Below, one piece after another: positions 39,653 to 50,892 of a DNA stretch of 64,000 nt. A program made the translations under genes and the position numbers. Below the pieces are notes generated by a model. It worked only from the letters and a program-made list of their open reading frames with translations, made no database searches and had not been told where the DNA came from. Positions within the stretch are counted from its first letter, which is position 1. Each line of letters opens with the position of its first letter. Source of the DNA: Lysinibacillus sp. FSL K6-0232 (GTDB lineage Bacteria > Bacillota > Bacilli > Bacillales_A > Planococcaceae); assembly GCF_038008325.1 (NCBI RefSeq), contig NZ_JBBOYW010000001.1, forward strand, positions 2,532,001-2,596,000, given 5' to 3'.

Positions 39653-40222
39653 ATGTGGTATTACGAAAAAAAGCTCCAATATCCTGTTAAAGTAAGCACC
39701 TGTAATCCTATGCTTGCTAAGTTTTTAATCGAGCAGTACGGAGGGGCGGATGGAGAGCTTGCGGCTGCTCTACGCTATATGAATCAACGTTATACAATTC
39801 CAGATAAAGTAGTTGGGCTATTAACAGATATTGCAACAGAGGAATTTTCGCATTTAGAAATGATTGCTACGATGATTTATAAGCTTACAAAGGATGCTAC
39901 GCCAGAAATGCTAAAGGAGGCGGGATTAGGGGATCATTATGTAAATCATGATAGCGCATTATTTTATCAAAATGCCTCTGGTGTACCATTTACAGCCACT
40001 TATATTCAGGCAAAGGGCGATCCAATCGCCGATTTATATGAGGATATTGCTGCTGAAGAAAAAGCACGTGCTACTTATCAATGGATTATCGACTTATCCG
40101 ATGATACTGACTTAAACGATAGCTTGAAATTTTTACGAGAACGAGAAATTGTCCATTCTCAGCGCTTTAGAGAGGCTGTAGAAATTTTAAAAGATGATCG
40201 CGATCAAAAGAAGGTTTTCTAG
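39653..40222 (+). CDS. cotJC: Spore coat protein CotJC, manganese catalase-like
   Basis: 189 residues. Ferritin-like four-helix protein of the manganese catalase family: metal ligands in GELAAALRYM, ATEEFSHLEM and AEEKARATYQ, followed by EIVHSQRF. Known as a coat structural protein; catalase activity in the spore is possible. Start with TAGGAGG. Last gene of cotJABC. Confidence 0.93.
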   Translation: MWYYEKKLQYPVKVSTCNPMLAKFLIEQYGGADGELAAALRYMNQRYTIPDKVVGLLTDIATEEFSHLEMIATMIYKLTKDATPEMLKEAGLGDHYVNHDSALFYQNASGVPFTATYIQAKGDPIADLYEDIAAEEKARATYQWIIDLSDDTDLNDSLKFLREREIVHSQRFREAVEILKDDRDQKKVF

Positions 40223-40236
40223 TAAATTAAGTGCTT

Positions 40237-40272
40237 GGCTGTATCAAGAAAAACTTGAAGCAGCCTTTTTAT
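40237..40272 (+). terminator. Terminator after cotJC
   Basis: GGCTG...CAAG / CTTG...CAGCC stem with TTTTTATTTT tail, 15 bp past the cotJC stop. Confidence 0.85.
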
Positions 40273-40299
40273 TTTAGGCAACATCAATTACGCTGAAGC

Positions 40300-40348
40300 T
40301 TTTATCTTGGTTCAGCAGGCGTTGGATATCCACTGAACCAAGATAAAA
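40300..40348. repeat. 16-bp perfect inverted repeat with 17-nt loop
   Basis: TTTTATCTTGGTTCAG at 40300-40315 and CTGAACCAAGATAAAA at 40333-40348. It lies outside any gene and after the cotJ terminator. The loop ends in CCA and reads into CTGAAC like the small hairpin in copy B of the intergenic repeat (CCACTGAAC). Confidence 0.8.
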
Positions 40349-40373
40349 TGATAGCAATTGCATTAGTAATAAC

Positions 40374-40417
40374 ATCACCTTGCCATTAACCTATCTATAA
40401 ATTAATGGCAAGGTGAT
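40374..40417 (-). terminator. Hairpin after rsmE
   Basis: Perfect 16-bp inverted repeat ATCACCTTGCCATTAA / TTAATGGCAAGGTGAT with a 12-nt loop, 8 bp past the rsmE stop. No T run follows on the - strand; it may stop transcription or protect the 3' end. Confidence 0.6.
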
Positions 40418-40424
40418 AGGTGCT

Positions 40425-41162
40425 TTATTCAAATTCATATGATATAGCAGATAGTGCATAGAGTGGGGCTGTTTCTGCTCGTAAAATTCTCGGCCCTAGC
40501 GACATCGTTTGTGCACCTGCCTGCAATAGTGCCTCAGCTTCTTTGCGCGAAATGCCCCCCTCTGGTCCAAAAATAACAAGCATAGACTGTGCCTTCTGCT
40601 CCTTAATAAGTTGCAGTTTGTCGGCAAAGCTTGTGCGTTGCTCAGCCCTTGCATCCTCTTCATCTGCCAAAAAAACAGCATCGAACTGGCTGGCTTGCTG
40701 GACGAGTTGTGAAAAAGAAATCGGCTCGTACACTTCTGGAATATATGTACGATGGGCTTGCTCTGCTGCCTCTTTTGCAATTTTTTGTAAGCGCTCTTGC
40801 TTTTTTGCCCCCTTTTTCTTGTCCCATTTCACAATTGAACGTTCAGCCTCAAATGGTAATAAAGCAAACATACCAAGCTCTGTTGCCTTTTGTGTAATAA
40901 GCTCAAGCTTATCCCCCTTTGGTAAGCCACACGCTACTGTAACTTGAATGGGTAGCTCTGGTGAAGGGATCGTTTGATCTGTTGCTTGAATAACTACTTC
41001 ATTCTCCTCAAATGCTTCAATTGTACAAATATAAGCTGTATTTTGTGCCACAACAACAATTTTATCGCCCTGCTTCATGCGCATTACTCGCTCAATATGT
41101 CGTGCATCCTCTCCGTAAATACGTGCATTGTCTATAGGCGTTTCAATAAAATATCGCTGCAT
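40425..41162 (-). CDS. rsmE: 16S rRNA m3U1498 methyltransferase RsmE
   Basis: 245 residues, SPOUT-class enzyme that methylates U1498 of 16S rRNA. N-terminal PUA-like domain (HIERVMRMKQGDKIVV), then the knotted C-terminal domain with the family signature IFGPEGGISRKEAE near 190 and SLGPRILRAETAPLYALS at the end. It follows prmA after a terminator-like hairpin, in B. subtilis order. Confidence 0.94.
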   Translation of the reverse strand: MQRYFIETPIDNARIYGEDARHIERVMRMKQGDKIVVVAQNTAYICTIEAFEENEVVIQATDQTIPSPELPIQVTVACGLPKGDKLELITQKATELGMFALLPFEAERSIVKWDKKKGAKKQERLQKIAKEAAEQAHRTYIPEVYEPISFSQLVQQASQFDAVFLADEEDARAEQRTSFADKLQLIKEQKAQSMLVIFGPEGGISRKEAEALLQAGAQTMSLGPRILRAETAPLYALSAISYEFE

Positions 41163-41191
41163 TGTCTAGTATGCTCCTTTCTAGCAAGAGA

Positions 41192-41232
41192 AAAAACGCC
41201 AACTTGCAAGCACACGGCTCACAACTTGGCAC
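41192..41232 (-). terminator. Terminator between prmA and rsmE
   Basis: GCCAACTTG / CAACTTGGC stem with one mismatch; on the - strand it is followed by GTTTTTTC. Confidence 0.75.
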
Positions 41233-41245
41233 TTTCTTAGTCAAG

Positions 41246-42187
41246 TTATTGTGGACGGCGGGCAATAATAGCTACCCAGTCTTCCATTAATAATACTTCT
41301 TCAATGACAAAGCCTGATGCTTCTAGCGCTGCTTTGACATCATCACGCTTTGCACCAATAATGCCTGAAGTGACATATAATCCACCCGGTTTCACAATTG
41401 TAAATGCATCGTCAGTAAAGGACATAATAACTTCTGCCAAAATATTTGCCACAACTACATCTGCAGGTTCCTTTACAGTATCCAATAAATTTCCATGAAA
41501 TACCTGTACTGTATCTTCTACGTTGTTTAAGGCAATATTTTCTTGTGCTGCACGCACAGCTACCTCGTCTAAATCAAGCGCATGTACGCTTTTAGCACCA
41601 AGCAATGCGGCTCCAATTGCCAATACACCTGATCCTGTACCAATATCAATGACTGTATCGCCTTCTTGAATCACTTTCTCTAGTCCCTGTAAGCACATAA
41701 CAGTTGTTGGATGTGTACCTGTACCAAATGCCATACCCGGGTCTAATTCAATAATTAATTCATCTGTTGAAACAGGCGTATAGTCCTCCCATGTTGGTAC
41801 AATTGTAAAGCGTTCAGAAATCTTGACAGGATGATAATATTGCTTCCAGGCAGTCGCCCAATCTTCCTCATTAACCTCAACAATAGATACAACATTTTCG
41901 CCAATATCAATATTAAAGTTCGTCAGATTTGTAATGGCTGCTTTAATTTCTTCGACTGTTTCATTTAAAAAACTAGACTCCGATAAATATGCCTTCACAA
42001 TGACACCGTCTTTTGGAAAATCTTCTTCATTTAATGCATAAATTTCACCATATTGATCTTCCCTTGGCTTCGCAAATTCTGCAGAATCTTCAATGACAAC
42101 ACCGCTTGCACCTGCTTCATGCAAAATATTCGAAATTGCTTCTACCGCTTCATTTTTTGTATGAATGGATAATTCTGACCACTTCAC
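41246..42187 (-). CDS. prmA: Ribosomal protein L11 methyltransferase
   Basis: 313 residues. N-terminal L11-recognition domain (1-140), then the SAM domain: [20 protein letters not shown] (about 180), [15 protein letters not shown], and the catalytic loop [10 protein letters not shown]. Trimethylates L11 residues. GTG start with GGAG 13 bases away, so the start is less sure than the function. It follows dnaJ by about 20 bp. Confidence 0.94.
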   Translation of the reverse strand: MKWSELSIHTKNEAVEAISNILHEAGASGVVIEDSAEFAKPREDQYGEIYALNEEDFPKDGVIVKAYLSESSFLNETVEEIKAAITNLTNFNIDIGENVVSIVEVNEEDWATAWKQYYHPVKISERFTIVPTWEDYTPVSTDELIIELDPGMAFGTGTHPTTVMCLQGLEKVIQEGDTVIDIGTGSGVLAIGAALLGAKSVHALDLDEVAVRAAQENIALNNVEDTVQVFHGNLLDTVKEPADVVVANILAEVIMSFTDDAFTIVKPGGLYVTSGIIGAKRDDVKAALEASGFVIEEVLLMEDWVAIIARRPQ

Positions 42188-42208
42188 GTAGCTCTTCAGC
42201 TCCTCTAA

Positions 42209-43327
42209 TTATTCGCCTTGGAATTTTTTCTTAATTTTATCGAATAGTGAACTACCTTGCTCTTCAGGAATATCGCCACTAATTTCTGCAAATTCACGCA
42301 GTAATTGCTTTTGTCTTTCTGTTAGCTTCTCTGGTGTAATAACTCTTACTGTTACATACTGATTCCCCATGCCATAGCCGTGTACATTTTTAACACCCTT
42401 ATCTTTTAAACGGAATTGAGCACCTGATTGTGTACCTGCTGGAATGCGTAATTTTACTTTTCCATGAACAGTTGGTACTTCAATTTCATCACCAAGAGCT
42501 GCTTGTGGGAATGTCAATTTCAGCTCGTAGTAAATATCATCTCCATCACGCTCAAAGTCTTTATGCCCTTGCACGCGGAACATAATATATAAATCGCCTG
42601 CTGGACCACCGTTTATACCTGGTTCACCTTGACCAGATACACGTATTTGTTGACCATCATCAACACCTGCTGGAATCGTTACTTTAATTTTTTTGCGCTT
42701 TTGTACTTTTCCTTCTCCACGACATGTTGAACATTTTTCTTTAATAATTTTACCTGTACCATGACATGTTGAACATGTGCGGCGGTTCATCATACGCCCA
42801 AATGGTGTATCAACTGCTTGGTTAATTTGACCAGCACCTTTACATGTTGAACATGTTTCAGGCTGTGTACCTGGCTTTGCACCTGAGCCATGACATGTAT
42901 CACATGTTTCATCCTTTGGAATTTCAATTTCTGTTTCTTTTCCAAAAATAGCTTCCTCAAATTTGATGTTCATGCGATATTGTAAATCATCACCTTTACG
43001 TGGTGCATTGGGGTCTTGACGGCGACCACCACCGCCAAAGAATGAGCTGAAAATATCCTCGAAGCCGCCAAAGCCACCGCCTCCGAAGCCACCGCCAAAG
43101 CCTGCATTTGGGTCTTCATGACCAAATTGGTCGTAGCGTGCTTTTTTCTCATCATCACTTAATACTTCGTATGCTTCAGCGATTTCTTTGAATTTTTCAT
43201 CTGCACCTGGCTCTTTGTTCAGGTCAGGGTGATATTGTTTTGATAATTTACGATATGCTTTTTTAATCTCATCTTTTGTAGCTGATTTTGTTAAACCTAG
43301 CACCTCGTAATAATCGCGTTTCTCCAT
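42209..43327 (-). CDS. dnaJ: Chaperone DnaJ
   Basis: 372 residues. J domain with HPD near residue 33 ([13 protein letters not shown]), Gly/Phe-rich linker (75-105), four zinc-finger repeats ([36 protein letters not shown]), then the substrate-binding C-terminal domains. Co-chaperone of DnaK. GGAGTG is the ribosome-binding site. A terminator separates it from dnaK, so its transcript level may differ. Confidence 0.97.
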   Translation of the reverse strand: MEKRDYYEVLGLTKSATKDEIKKAYRKLSKQYHPDLNKEPGADEKFKEIAEAYEVLSDDEKKARYDQFGHEDPNAGFGGGFGGGGFGGFEDIFSSFFGGGGRRQDPNAPRKGDDLQYRMNIKFEEAIFGKETEIEIPKDETCDTCHGSGAKPGTQPETCSTCKGAGQINQAVDTPFGRMMNRRTCSTCHGTGKIIKEKCSTCRGEGKVQKRKKIKVTIPAGVDDGQQIRVSGQGEPGINGGPAGDLYIMFRVQGHKDFERDGDDIYYELKLTFPQAALGDEIEVPTVHGKVKLRIPAGTQSGAQFRLKDKGVKNVHGYGMGNQYVTVRVITPEKLTERQKQLLREFAEISGDIPEEQGSSLFDKIKKKFQGE

Positions 43328-43487
43328 TATTCACACTCCGCTCTATTTGCATAAAATCTATTGTACCATGCAGTCGCTAAAACTGCCTTATTTTTTCGCT
43401 GAATCATTGATAAGCGCAAAATTTTGTTAGCGTATGCAATGATTTTGCCAATCATATAATTTACTCGTATCATAACCTCGCAATAAG

Positions 43488-43521
43488 AAAAGCCAAAGCC
43501 GCAAGCGGTCTTTGGCTTTTT
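43488..43521 (-). terminator. Hairpin between dnaK and dnaJ
   Basis: AAAAGCCAAAG / CTTTGGCTTTT stem, T-rich on the - strand side, 20 bp past the dnaK stop. A partial terminator at this place would lower dnaJ relative to dnaK. Confidence 0.8.
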
Positions 43522-43540
43522 CACTTAACTGTGCTGTGTA

Positions 43541-45376
<1,836 letters not shown>

Positions 45377-45452
45377 TTAAAATTTCCTCCTATTATTTCA
45401 ACGCAAAGGATGCGTTTTCTCACTAGCTATAATTGATAAAATAGTACAATGA

Positions 45453-46034
45453 CTATTCGTTCACAGATACCATTGTTGGGCGTAATACACGATCTTTCAG
45501 CATATACCCTTTTTGCAGCTCGCGTAAAACAACGCCTGCTTCTTTTTCACTATCTTGCTCTTGCATAACAGCTTGATGAACATTTGGATCAAATGGCTCA
45601 CCTTCTGCTTTAATCACTTGCAAGCCTTCTTTTTCTGTTGCTTCTATTAAAGAGCGATAGACCATTTCAATTCCTTTAATAATAGATGCAGCTTCTTCTG
45701 AAGTTGTTTCTACTTGTAAAGCACGCTCAAAATTATCAAGAACTGGCAATAAATCAGCGAGTAAGCTTTGTGCTCGATATTTTTCAGCAGCCTCACGATC
45801 TATTTGTTGGCGGCGGCGCATATTATCAAAGTCAGCACGTAGGCGTAGATGACGGTTTTCCTCATCTGCCAATTTCGCTTCAAGCTCGGCAATCTTCGCC
45901 TCATACTGCTCTTCTATTGATAATTCTACTTCTTCTTGTACCTCTACTGTTTCTTCTGCAGTGTCAGCCTGTACATTTTCTTGCTTCTGTACATCCTCTT
46001 GTACTAGGTCTTTGTTTTCAGTTGTTTCTGTCAC
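45453..46034 (-). CDS. grpE: Nucleotide exchange factor GrpE
   Basis: 193 residues. Acidic, Gln/Glu-rich N-terminus (to about 45), long coiled coil, then the beta-domain with NFERAL and [13 protein letters not shown]-terminal [20 protein letters not shown] signature. GTG 46034 is chosen because GAGGAGG lies 6 bases upstream; the ATG at 46049 overlaps that site. Confidence 0.94.
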   Translation of the reverse strand: MTETTENKDLVQEDVQKQENVQADTAEETVEVQEEVELSIEEQYEAKIAELEAKLADEENRHLRLRADFDNMRRRQQIDREAAEKYRAQSLLADLLPVLDNFERALQVETTSEEAASIIKGIEMVYRSLIEATEKEGLQVIKAEGEPFDPNVHQAVMQEQDSEKEAGVVLRELQKGYMLKDRVLRPTMVSVNE

Positions 46035-46048
46035 TTGAATCCTCCTCA

Positions 46049-47080
46049 TTATTGCTCATTAAAATTCTTTGTAAGGGCCTGCGTTAAATCCAAGCGCATT
46101 ACATCTAATAACGCTACAACACGCTTATAATCCATACGTGTTGGACCAATGATAGCAATAGCTCCCTGTTGATCATCGCCAATGGAGTAGGTAGTTGTAA
46201 TCACACTACAGTTTTCCATTTCTAATTGTTTGTTTTCTGACCCTATCCGAATATGAATGCCTGATTCATTTGGATGGAAAAGTGACTGTACTTGGCTTGT
46301 CGTTTCCATCAAGTCTAAAATCATACGAACTTTATTCAGATCATGGAATTCTGGTTGGTTAAACATATTTGTTTTGCCACCATAGAAAATCTTACTTTCT
46401 GAATTATGCATCGTTGCCGTTACAAGCGCATGAATAAAATCATCCGCTGAGCGAACGTGCTGCTGTAAAACGGCTAGCACTTCGGCCTCAAGCGTTTTAT
46501 GAATATCTTCTAACGATACACCAATTAAGCGTTCATTTAAAATATTTACCATTTTCTCTAAATCAGAAGCGGTAACACCCGGTGGTAAGGTAAACATGCG
46601 ATTTTCAACATGTCCTTTGTTCGTCACAATAATTGCTACTGCGGTATCGCTAGAAAGCGGCACAATGGAAAATCGTTTAACACGATGTCTTTGAACATCA
46701 GGTCCTAAAAGGATGGACGTATATGATGTCAGCTCTGATAAAATATTCGCTGACTTTCGGATAATATGCTCTACTTCTACAAGACGATCATTAAAAATTG
46801 ATTGAATTTGTTGAATGTCCCTTGAGTTAATACCTTGTGGGTGCAACAAATGATCTACATAAAATCTATAACCCTTTTCCGAAGGCACTCGACCAGAGGA
46901 AGTATGTGTTTTTTCTAAAAATCCCAGTTCCTCTAAATCCGCCATTTCATTTCGAATAGTAGCTGGACTAAATGTAATCCCTTGTTTTTTGGAGATTTGG
47001 CGAGAACCTACCGGCTGCGCAGACATAATAAAATCGTCTACAATTACTTGCAATATTTGTAACTGCCGATTTGTTAGCAT
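46049..47080 (-). CDS. hrcA: Heat-inducible repressor HrcA
   Basis: 343 residues. N-terminal winged helix ([37 protein letters not shown]), GAF-like dimerisation domain, and the family's C-terminal [18 protein letters not shown]. It represses groE and dnaK operons through CIRCE and folds with GroE help. ATG 47080 follows GAGGTG; the frame runs to 47101, within CIRCE. Confidence 0.95.
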   Translation of the reverse strand: MLTNRQLQILQVIVDDFIMSAQPVGSRQISKKQGITFSPATIRNEMADLEELGFLEKTHTSSGRVPSEKGYRFYVDHLLHPQGINSRDIQQIQSIFNDRLVEVEHIIRKSANILSELTSYTSILLGPDVQRHRVKRFSIVPLSSDTAVAIIVTNKGHVENRMFTLPPGVTASDLEKMVNILNERLIGVSLEDIHKTLEAEVLAVLQQHVRSADDFIHALVTATMHNSESKIFYGGKTNMFNQPEFHDLNKVRMILDLMETTSQVQSLFHPNESGIHIRIGSENKQLEMENCSVITTTYSIGDDQQGAIAIIGPTRMDYKRVVALLDVMRLDLTQALTKNFNEQ

Positions 47081-47094
47081 GATTATCACCTCTG

Positions 47095-47121
47095 TTAGCA
47101 CTCAACTAAGAGGAGTGCTAA
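47095..47121. promoter_or_regulatory. CIRCE operator
   Basis: Perfect TTAGCACTC, 9-bp spacer, GAGTGCTAA, 15 bp upstream of the hrcA ATG. HrcA bound here represses the cluster. Confidence 0.98.
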
Positions 47122-47131
47122 TACTATTATT

Positions 47132-47160
47132 AAGTTATCAAATCCCACTTTTTATGTCAA
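47132..47160 (-). promoter_or_regulatory. Likely SigA promoter of the hrcA operon
   Basis: On the - strand a consensus -35 TTGACA (47155-47160) and a weaker -10 TAACTT (47132-47137) lie 17 bp apart; the start point would fall at or just before CIRCE. Confidence 0.5.
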
Positions 47161-47178
47161 TGAAATCGCTCAATCTTC

Positions 47179-48315
47179 TTATAAAAATTGTTGAAATACT
47201 TCATTGCCTACAAAACGTCCTTTTCTTGTAAGACGAATTCCTTTATGGTCGTGTTCTAAAAGACCGTTTGCTACTAAGTTTTCAATAACAGCAGAATAAT
47301 GTGCCATCATTGGTGCTTGAAATTTTTCTTCATATATTTTGTGCAAAACGCCCTCTGTTTTACGCAATCCTAAAAACATCTGCTCTTCTCGCTTCTCAGC
47401 TTGTGTGACAGTATGCTGATGCACAATTGGTAGCTCTCCTGCTAAAACAGCATCCATATATTTTTTTAATGGGCCGTGATTGGAATAGCGTACACCCGCT
47501 AAATAGCCATGAGCACCAGCGCCCAAGCCTATATATTCGTCATTATCCCAGTAAATTTTATTATGAATGGAATCAAAGCCAGGCTTTGCAAAATTACTGA
47601 TTTCATATTGTTGACGTCCATGCAATGCCATCTGTTGCATTAACACATCATACATATCCGCCTCTAAATCTTCTGTCGGTAAATGTAGCTTCCCCTTTGT
47701 ATACTGATTATAAAAAATCGTTTTTGGCTCTACAATAAGGGAGTAAGCTGAAAAATGCGGCAAATCAAGCGCCAATGCTTTGTTCAATGATTCCTGCCAT
47801 TGCGCCATCGTTTGCCCCGGCAGACCATACATTAAATCAATGCTAATATTGTGGAAGCCAATCTTTTTAGCCAAAGCGATTGTTTCATAGACATGCTCAT
47901 TGCTATGAGTACGTCCAATCTTCTTTAATAGCCCTTGGTCAAAGGATTGTACACCCATGCTTAAGCGATTAACGCCACCATCCAGCAATACTTGTAGCTT
48001 CTCAGCTGATAATTCATCAGGATTTGCCTCTGATGTAAATTCTGTCACACTATCCATTGGAATATACATTTGAATCAGTGTAAGCAGCTTGTCCAATTGC
48101 TGCGGAGCTAAAGCGGTTGGTGTGCCTCCACCCAGAAAAATTGTTTCAATATGACGAAAATGTGCAGGGTATTTTTCTGTCACAAGTGCCATTTCTTTTC
48201 CCAATGCTTCTATATATTCATCGACAGGCTGATTTTTAAAATAAAATTTATTGAAATCACAATAATTACAGATTTGATGACAGAAAGGAATGTGAATATA
48301 AACACCTCGTGCCAC
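47179..48315 (-). CDS. hemW: Haem chaperone HemW (radical SAM, HemN-like)
   Basis: 378 residues. Radical SAM cluster motif CHQICNYC near residue 12, GGGTPTAL near 65, and the C-terminal HemN-like domain. HemW binds and hands haem to membrane targets; it lacks the extra Cys of true HemN (coproporphyrinogen dehydrogenase), which fits HemW. It lies upstream of hrcA as in B. subtilis; lepA, its usual upstream neighbour, is displaced 15 kb away. Confidence 0.93.
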   Translation of the reverse strand: MARGVYIHIPFCHQICNYCDFNKFYFKNQPVDEYIEALGKEMALVTEKYPAHFRHIETIFLGGGTPTALAPQQLDKLLTLIQMYIPMDSVTEFTSEANPDELSAEKLQVLLDGGVNRLSMGVQSFDQGLLKKIGRTHSNEHVYETIALAKKIGFHNISIDLMYGLPGQTMAQWQESLNKALALDLPHFSAYSLIVEPKTIFYNQYTKGKLHLPTEDLEADMYDVLMQQMALHGRQQYEISNFAKPGFDSIHNKIYWDNDEYIGLGAGAHGYLAGVRYSNHGPLKKYMDAVLAGELPIVHQHTVTQAEKREEQMFLGLRKTEGVLHKIYEEKFQAPMMAHYSAVIENLVANGLLEHDHKGIRLTRKGRFVGNEVFQQFL

Positions 48316-48439
48316 AGCAATCCCTTCTTTCTTGTTAAGTCTTTTCCATTTCTACATTATAACCAATCCATGCAAGGAACGCTATGAATCCCATCTAGTC
48401 AGCTTTACACATCTATATCTCCTTTTTCATCCAAGCAAA

Positions 48440-48474
48440 AAAGTATGCTAAAATCCATCATTCTAGCATACTTT
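48440..48474 (-). terminator. Terminator after the DUF5643-like gene
   Basis: AAAGTATGCTA / TAGCATACTTT stem; on the - strand it ends in TTTTTTGC. It lies 23 bp past the stop at 48498. Confidence 0.85.
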
Positions 48475-48497
48475 ACCTTATAATATGAAAGATTTTA

Positions 48498-49349
48498 CTA
48501 GTCATCTTTCTTTATTGTCAGAGCTGGACCAAGCTTATTACCCTCCATATCGACAGGAAAAAGCTTATAATTTTTCTCTGTTAAATAAAGTGCATCCACG
48601 CGACTGCCCCATTTAGTACCTTCATGATTTAATGAATAAGGCTGTTTAAAATGCCATGTTTTCCCTCCCTTTGATTGAATTTTAAACGGAATCGCATCAT
48701 TAACCAGACGTTGCTCTGTATAAAAATAAATTGTTGTCGAAATCGGTGTTGACACAATCCTGTCAATCTTTACTTCCTGCTGATCGACATGCTTGACTTT
48801 TTTTTCTACAGTAAAAACATGACGATCCTCTTGTAATTGCTCTTGTGAAGCCTCTACTTGAAATTCCCATGGCTCTTCGATGGGTGTTTCTACGTTCCAA
48901 TCTTTATAACGAATGTCCAATTGTAAGCTATCACCTTTTGGTAAATTGTCCATCTTTATACTATTATAGATGGTATACGCTTTAGTAGATTGTGCAATGG
49001 ACTGACCTCCACTGCGCACCATATAATCTTTACCATTAATAAGTATTTGCGGAAAGAAAAATAACTGATGACCTGGCGCAAACGTCTTTCCAGGTTCGAA
49101 GGTTGCATTTAGTAAAATTTGATTGTCATCAATGATTACTTCATGTAATGTTAAACATCCTAAGCTATTTTTAGAGGTTTTCTCTACTTCAGTTTTGTAG
49201 GCTTCAAATGCTACTTCCTTATCCCACCACAAATACAGCACAGCACCACTAGCAACTATCAATAACAGGAATGCAGCCATAACCCATTTTTTGCGTCCTC
49301 GATTTTCCTTATCCAGATCGATAACTCGAAGCATATCATCAGCCAACAT
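48498..49349 (-). CDS. Membrane-anchored DUF4179/DUF5643-like protein
   Basis: 283 residues: a cytoplasmic N-terminus, one membrane helix (WVMAAFLLLIVASGAVLYLW, about residues 23-42), and two beta-rich extracytoplasmic domains (about 60-165 and 170-280). The pattern resembles the DUF4179/DUF5643 proteins often encoded with ECF sigma factors, but no sigma-factor gene lies nearby and no anti-sigma motif is seen. Function unknown. ATG 49349 follows AGAGGTG closely. Confidence 0.65.
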   Translation of the reverse strand: MLADDMLRVIDLDKENRGRKKWVMAAFLLLIVASGAVLYLWWDKEVAFEAYKTEVEKTSKNSLGCLTLHEVIIDDNQILLNATFEPGKTFAPGHQLFFFPQILINGKDYMVRSGGQSIAQSTKAYTIYNSIKMDNLPKGDSLQLDIRYKDWNVETPIEEPWEFQVEASQEQLQEDRHVFTVEKKVKHVDQQEVKIDRIVSTPISTTIYFYTEQRLVNDAIPFKIQSKGGKTWHFKQPYSLNHEGTKWGSRVDALYLTEKNYKLFPVDMEGNKLGPALTIKKDD

Positions 49350-49449
49350 GTACACCTCTTTTTAAAAATAGTTATGATTTATTGTAGTTAATAATGAGGC
49401 ATTATATAACCTATATTGAATGACAGGCTGGGAGAATTTCGCTATGTAT

Positions 49450-49471
49450 AAAAGGAATCCTAAAATTCCTT
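49450..49471 (-). terminator. Terminator after nrnB
   Basis: AAAGGAAT / ATTCCTTT stem with TTTTATAC after it on the - strand; it abuts the stop codon at 49471. Confidence 0.7.
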
Positions 49472-50661
49472 TATTGTTGGTGACGAGCTTTACTCGCTTC
49501 CTGCATTAAATAATCCACAAATACATCATCTCTTACTAGCCATGCTTGAAAGTTTCTTTTTAAAAAACATTCCGCTTCATAAAAGCTTGTAAAGGTATGC
49601 GTTAAAGGTATTTTATCTTTTTCAATTACCCAGTCAATCTCGTTCTTTGAATACAGCATAAATAATTCATCGTGCTGATTTTTATAAAAAGTACCAAATG
49701 TAGAGCCCTTTAAGTTATAGCGATTTCGTTTGGCATCCTCAGGTATTGGCTCAATATGGAATGTCGCTAACACAAACTGCTTATAAGCCTCCTCTGTTAA
49801 AGAACAACCAGCCGCTTTTTGATGCCCTCCTCCCTCAAATGCTGCCGCAATAGATGAAACATCTATATGCTCATGAATTGTACGCAAGGACATTTTTTTA
49901 TTGCCCATATTAATCATGGCTATATAGTCAAGATGTACATTGTCATTGCCCAATTCATTGCCCAGCTCAGAAAGATAGGACTCTGCATAGACAACACCTA
50001 CATAGAAATCTCCTATATTCGTTTGTATAAGCTCTCGTTTTTTTCGTCGAATATAACGCTCTATTTTGTCTTCTTCCATACTTAAAATTTTCTTTTCGAA
50101 TTCATCAAAATCAAAATGCTCACTTGTTTTTAAGCGCTCCAGCATTTTCTCCTCAAATTCATCAATGGATACTAAGAAAAAGAGGGCATTGAGCCGCTGT
50201 GCTTGAAAATTTTCATTCTTTTCCCATTCCCATGTATCGTACTGTCTTATTAACTCTACAAATTCTGTTATAGCAGCCGTTCTTTCCAATAAGCCCTGTG
50301 CCACAAGATAGTGATAAAATAAAGATGTGGCTGATGTTAATAAACCTTGCTCATCTTCAATTAATACCCTTCCCCATTCATAATGATTGAAATGAAGGGC
50401 TGTTTTATGATGGTCCAGCAATTGTACATTACCAGTCGCTTGATAATAATCATTTAACAGTTGCTCATTCGTTTCATTTGGCGAAAGGTCTGTAATAAAC
50501 AAAAAAGTATTTTGGTGATCATTTTCCAAAAAGAATTCAATCTCTCGATCTAATGAAGCAATGGAATTGTAGCGTATTTTTACTTTATCCTGAAAGGCAA
50601 GCTTTGCTAAAATGCCACACCCTACACCATCTAAATCGTTATGTGATAATAATTTATACAT
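49471..50661 (-). CDS. nrnB: DHH-family oligoribonuclease, NrnB-like
   Basis: 396 residues. DHH phosphoesterase motifs: SHNDLDGVGCG near residue 6, TDLSPNE near 57, DHHKTAL near 82, and the DHHA1-type GGGHQKAAGCSL near 275. It degrades nanoRNA or short oligonucleotides, matching B. subtilis NrnB (YngD) in length and motifs. Monocistronic at a non-standard site. A general pAp phosphatase is the alternative. Confidence 0.82.
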   Translation of the reverse strand: MYKLLSHNDLDGVGCGILAKLAFQDKVKIRYNSIASLDREIEFFLENDHQNTFLFITDLSPNETNEQLLNDYYQATGNVQLLDHHKTALHFNHYEWGRVLIEDEQGLLTSATSLFYHYLVAQGLLERTAAITEFVELIRQYDTWEWEKNENFQAQRLNALFFLVSIDEFEEKMLERLKTSEHFDFDEFEKKILSMEEDKIERYIRRKKRELIQTNIGDFYVGVVYAESYLSELGNELGNDNVHLDYIAMINMGNKKMSLRTIHEHIDVSSIAAAFEGGGHQKAAGCSLTEEAYKQFVLATFHIEPIPEDAKRNRYNLKGSTFGTFYKNQHDELFMLYSKNEIDWVIEKDKIPLTHTFTSFYEAECFLKRNFQAWLVRDDVFVDYLMQEASKARHQQ

Positions 50662-50721
50662 GTCTTCACCTCAAAAAGTAGTATGGTTGTTTTTCCGAAA
50701 TTCAAACAAAAAGACGTTCTA

Positions 50722-50810
50722 TCAATTACGCCCCAGCGTAATTGTACCTGTCGCTAATGCTTTCGGTACATAAAGCATCTGCCGCTTTCGATCCAAAAAG
50801 AATTTGCTGA
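50722..50810. repeat. Mosaic intergenic repeat, copy A
   Basis: Composite of a small palindrome (ATTACGCCCCAGCGTAAT), a hairpin unit at 50742-50770 with GTACC / GGTAC arms closely related to the units at 29976-30258, and AAAAAGAATTTGCTGAA also seen in copy B. It lies between divergent nrnB and the deacetylase gene. Confidence 0.75.
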
Positions 50811-50892
50811 AATGACCACGCTTCGATCTATCATGAAAAGATTTATCATTGAATAGAAATAACCATGACTACAAGAAGAAAGGAAACTGTCA

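Noticed and set aside
41304-41498. Shadow ORF on the + strand within prmA
   Set aside because: Antisense frame of a strong gene with no start signal.
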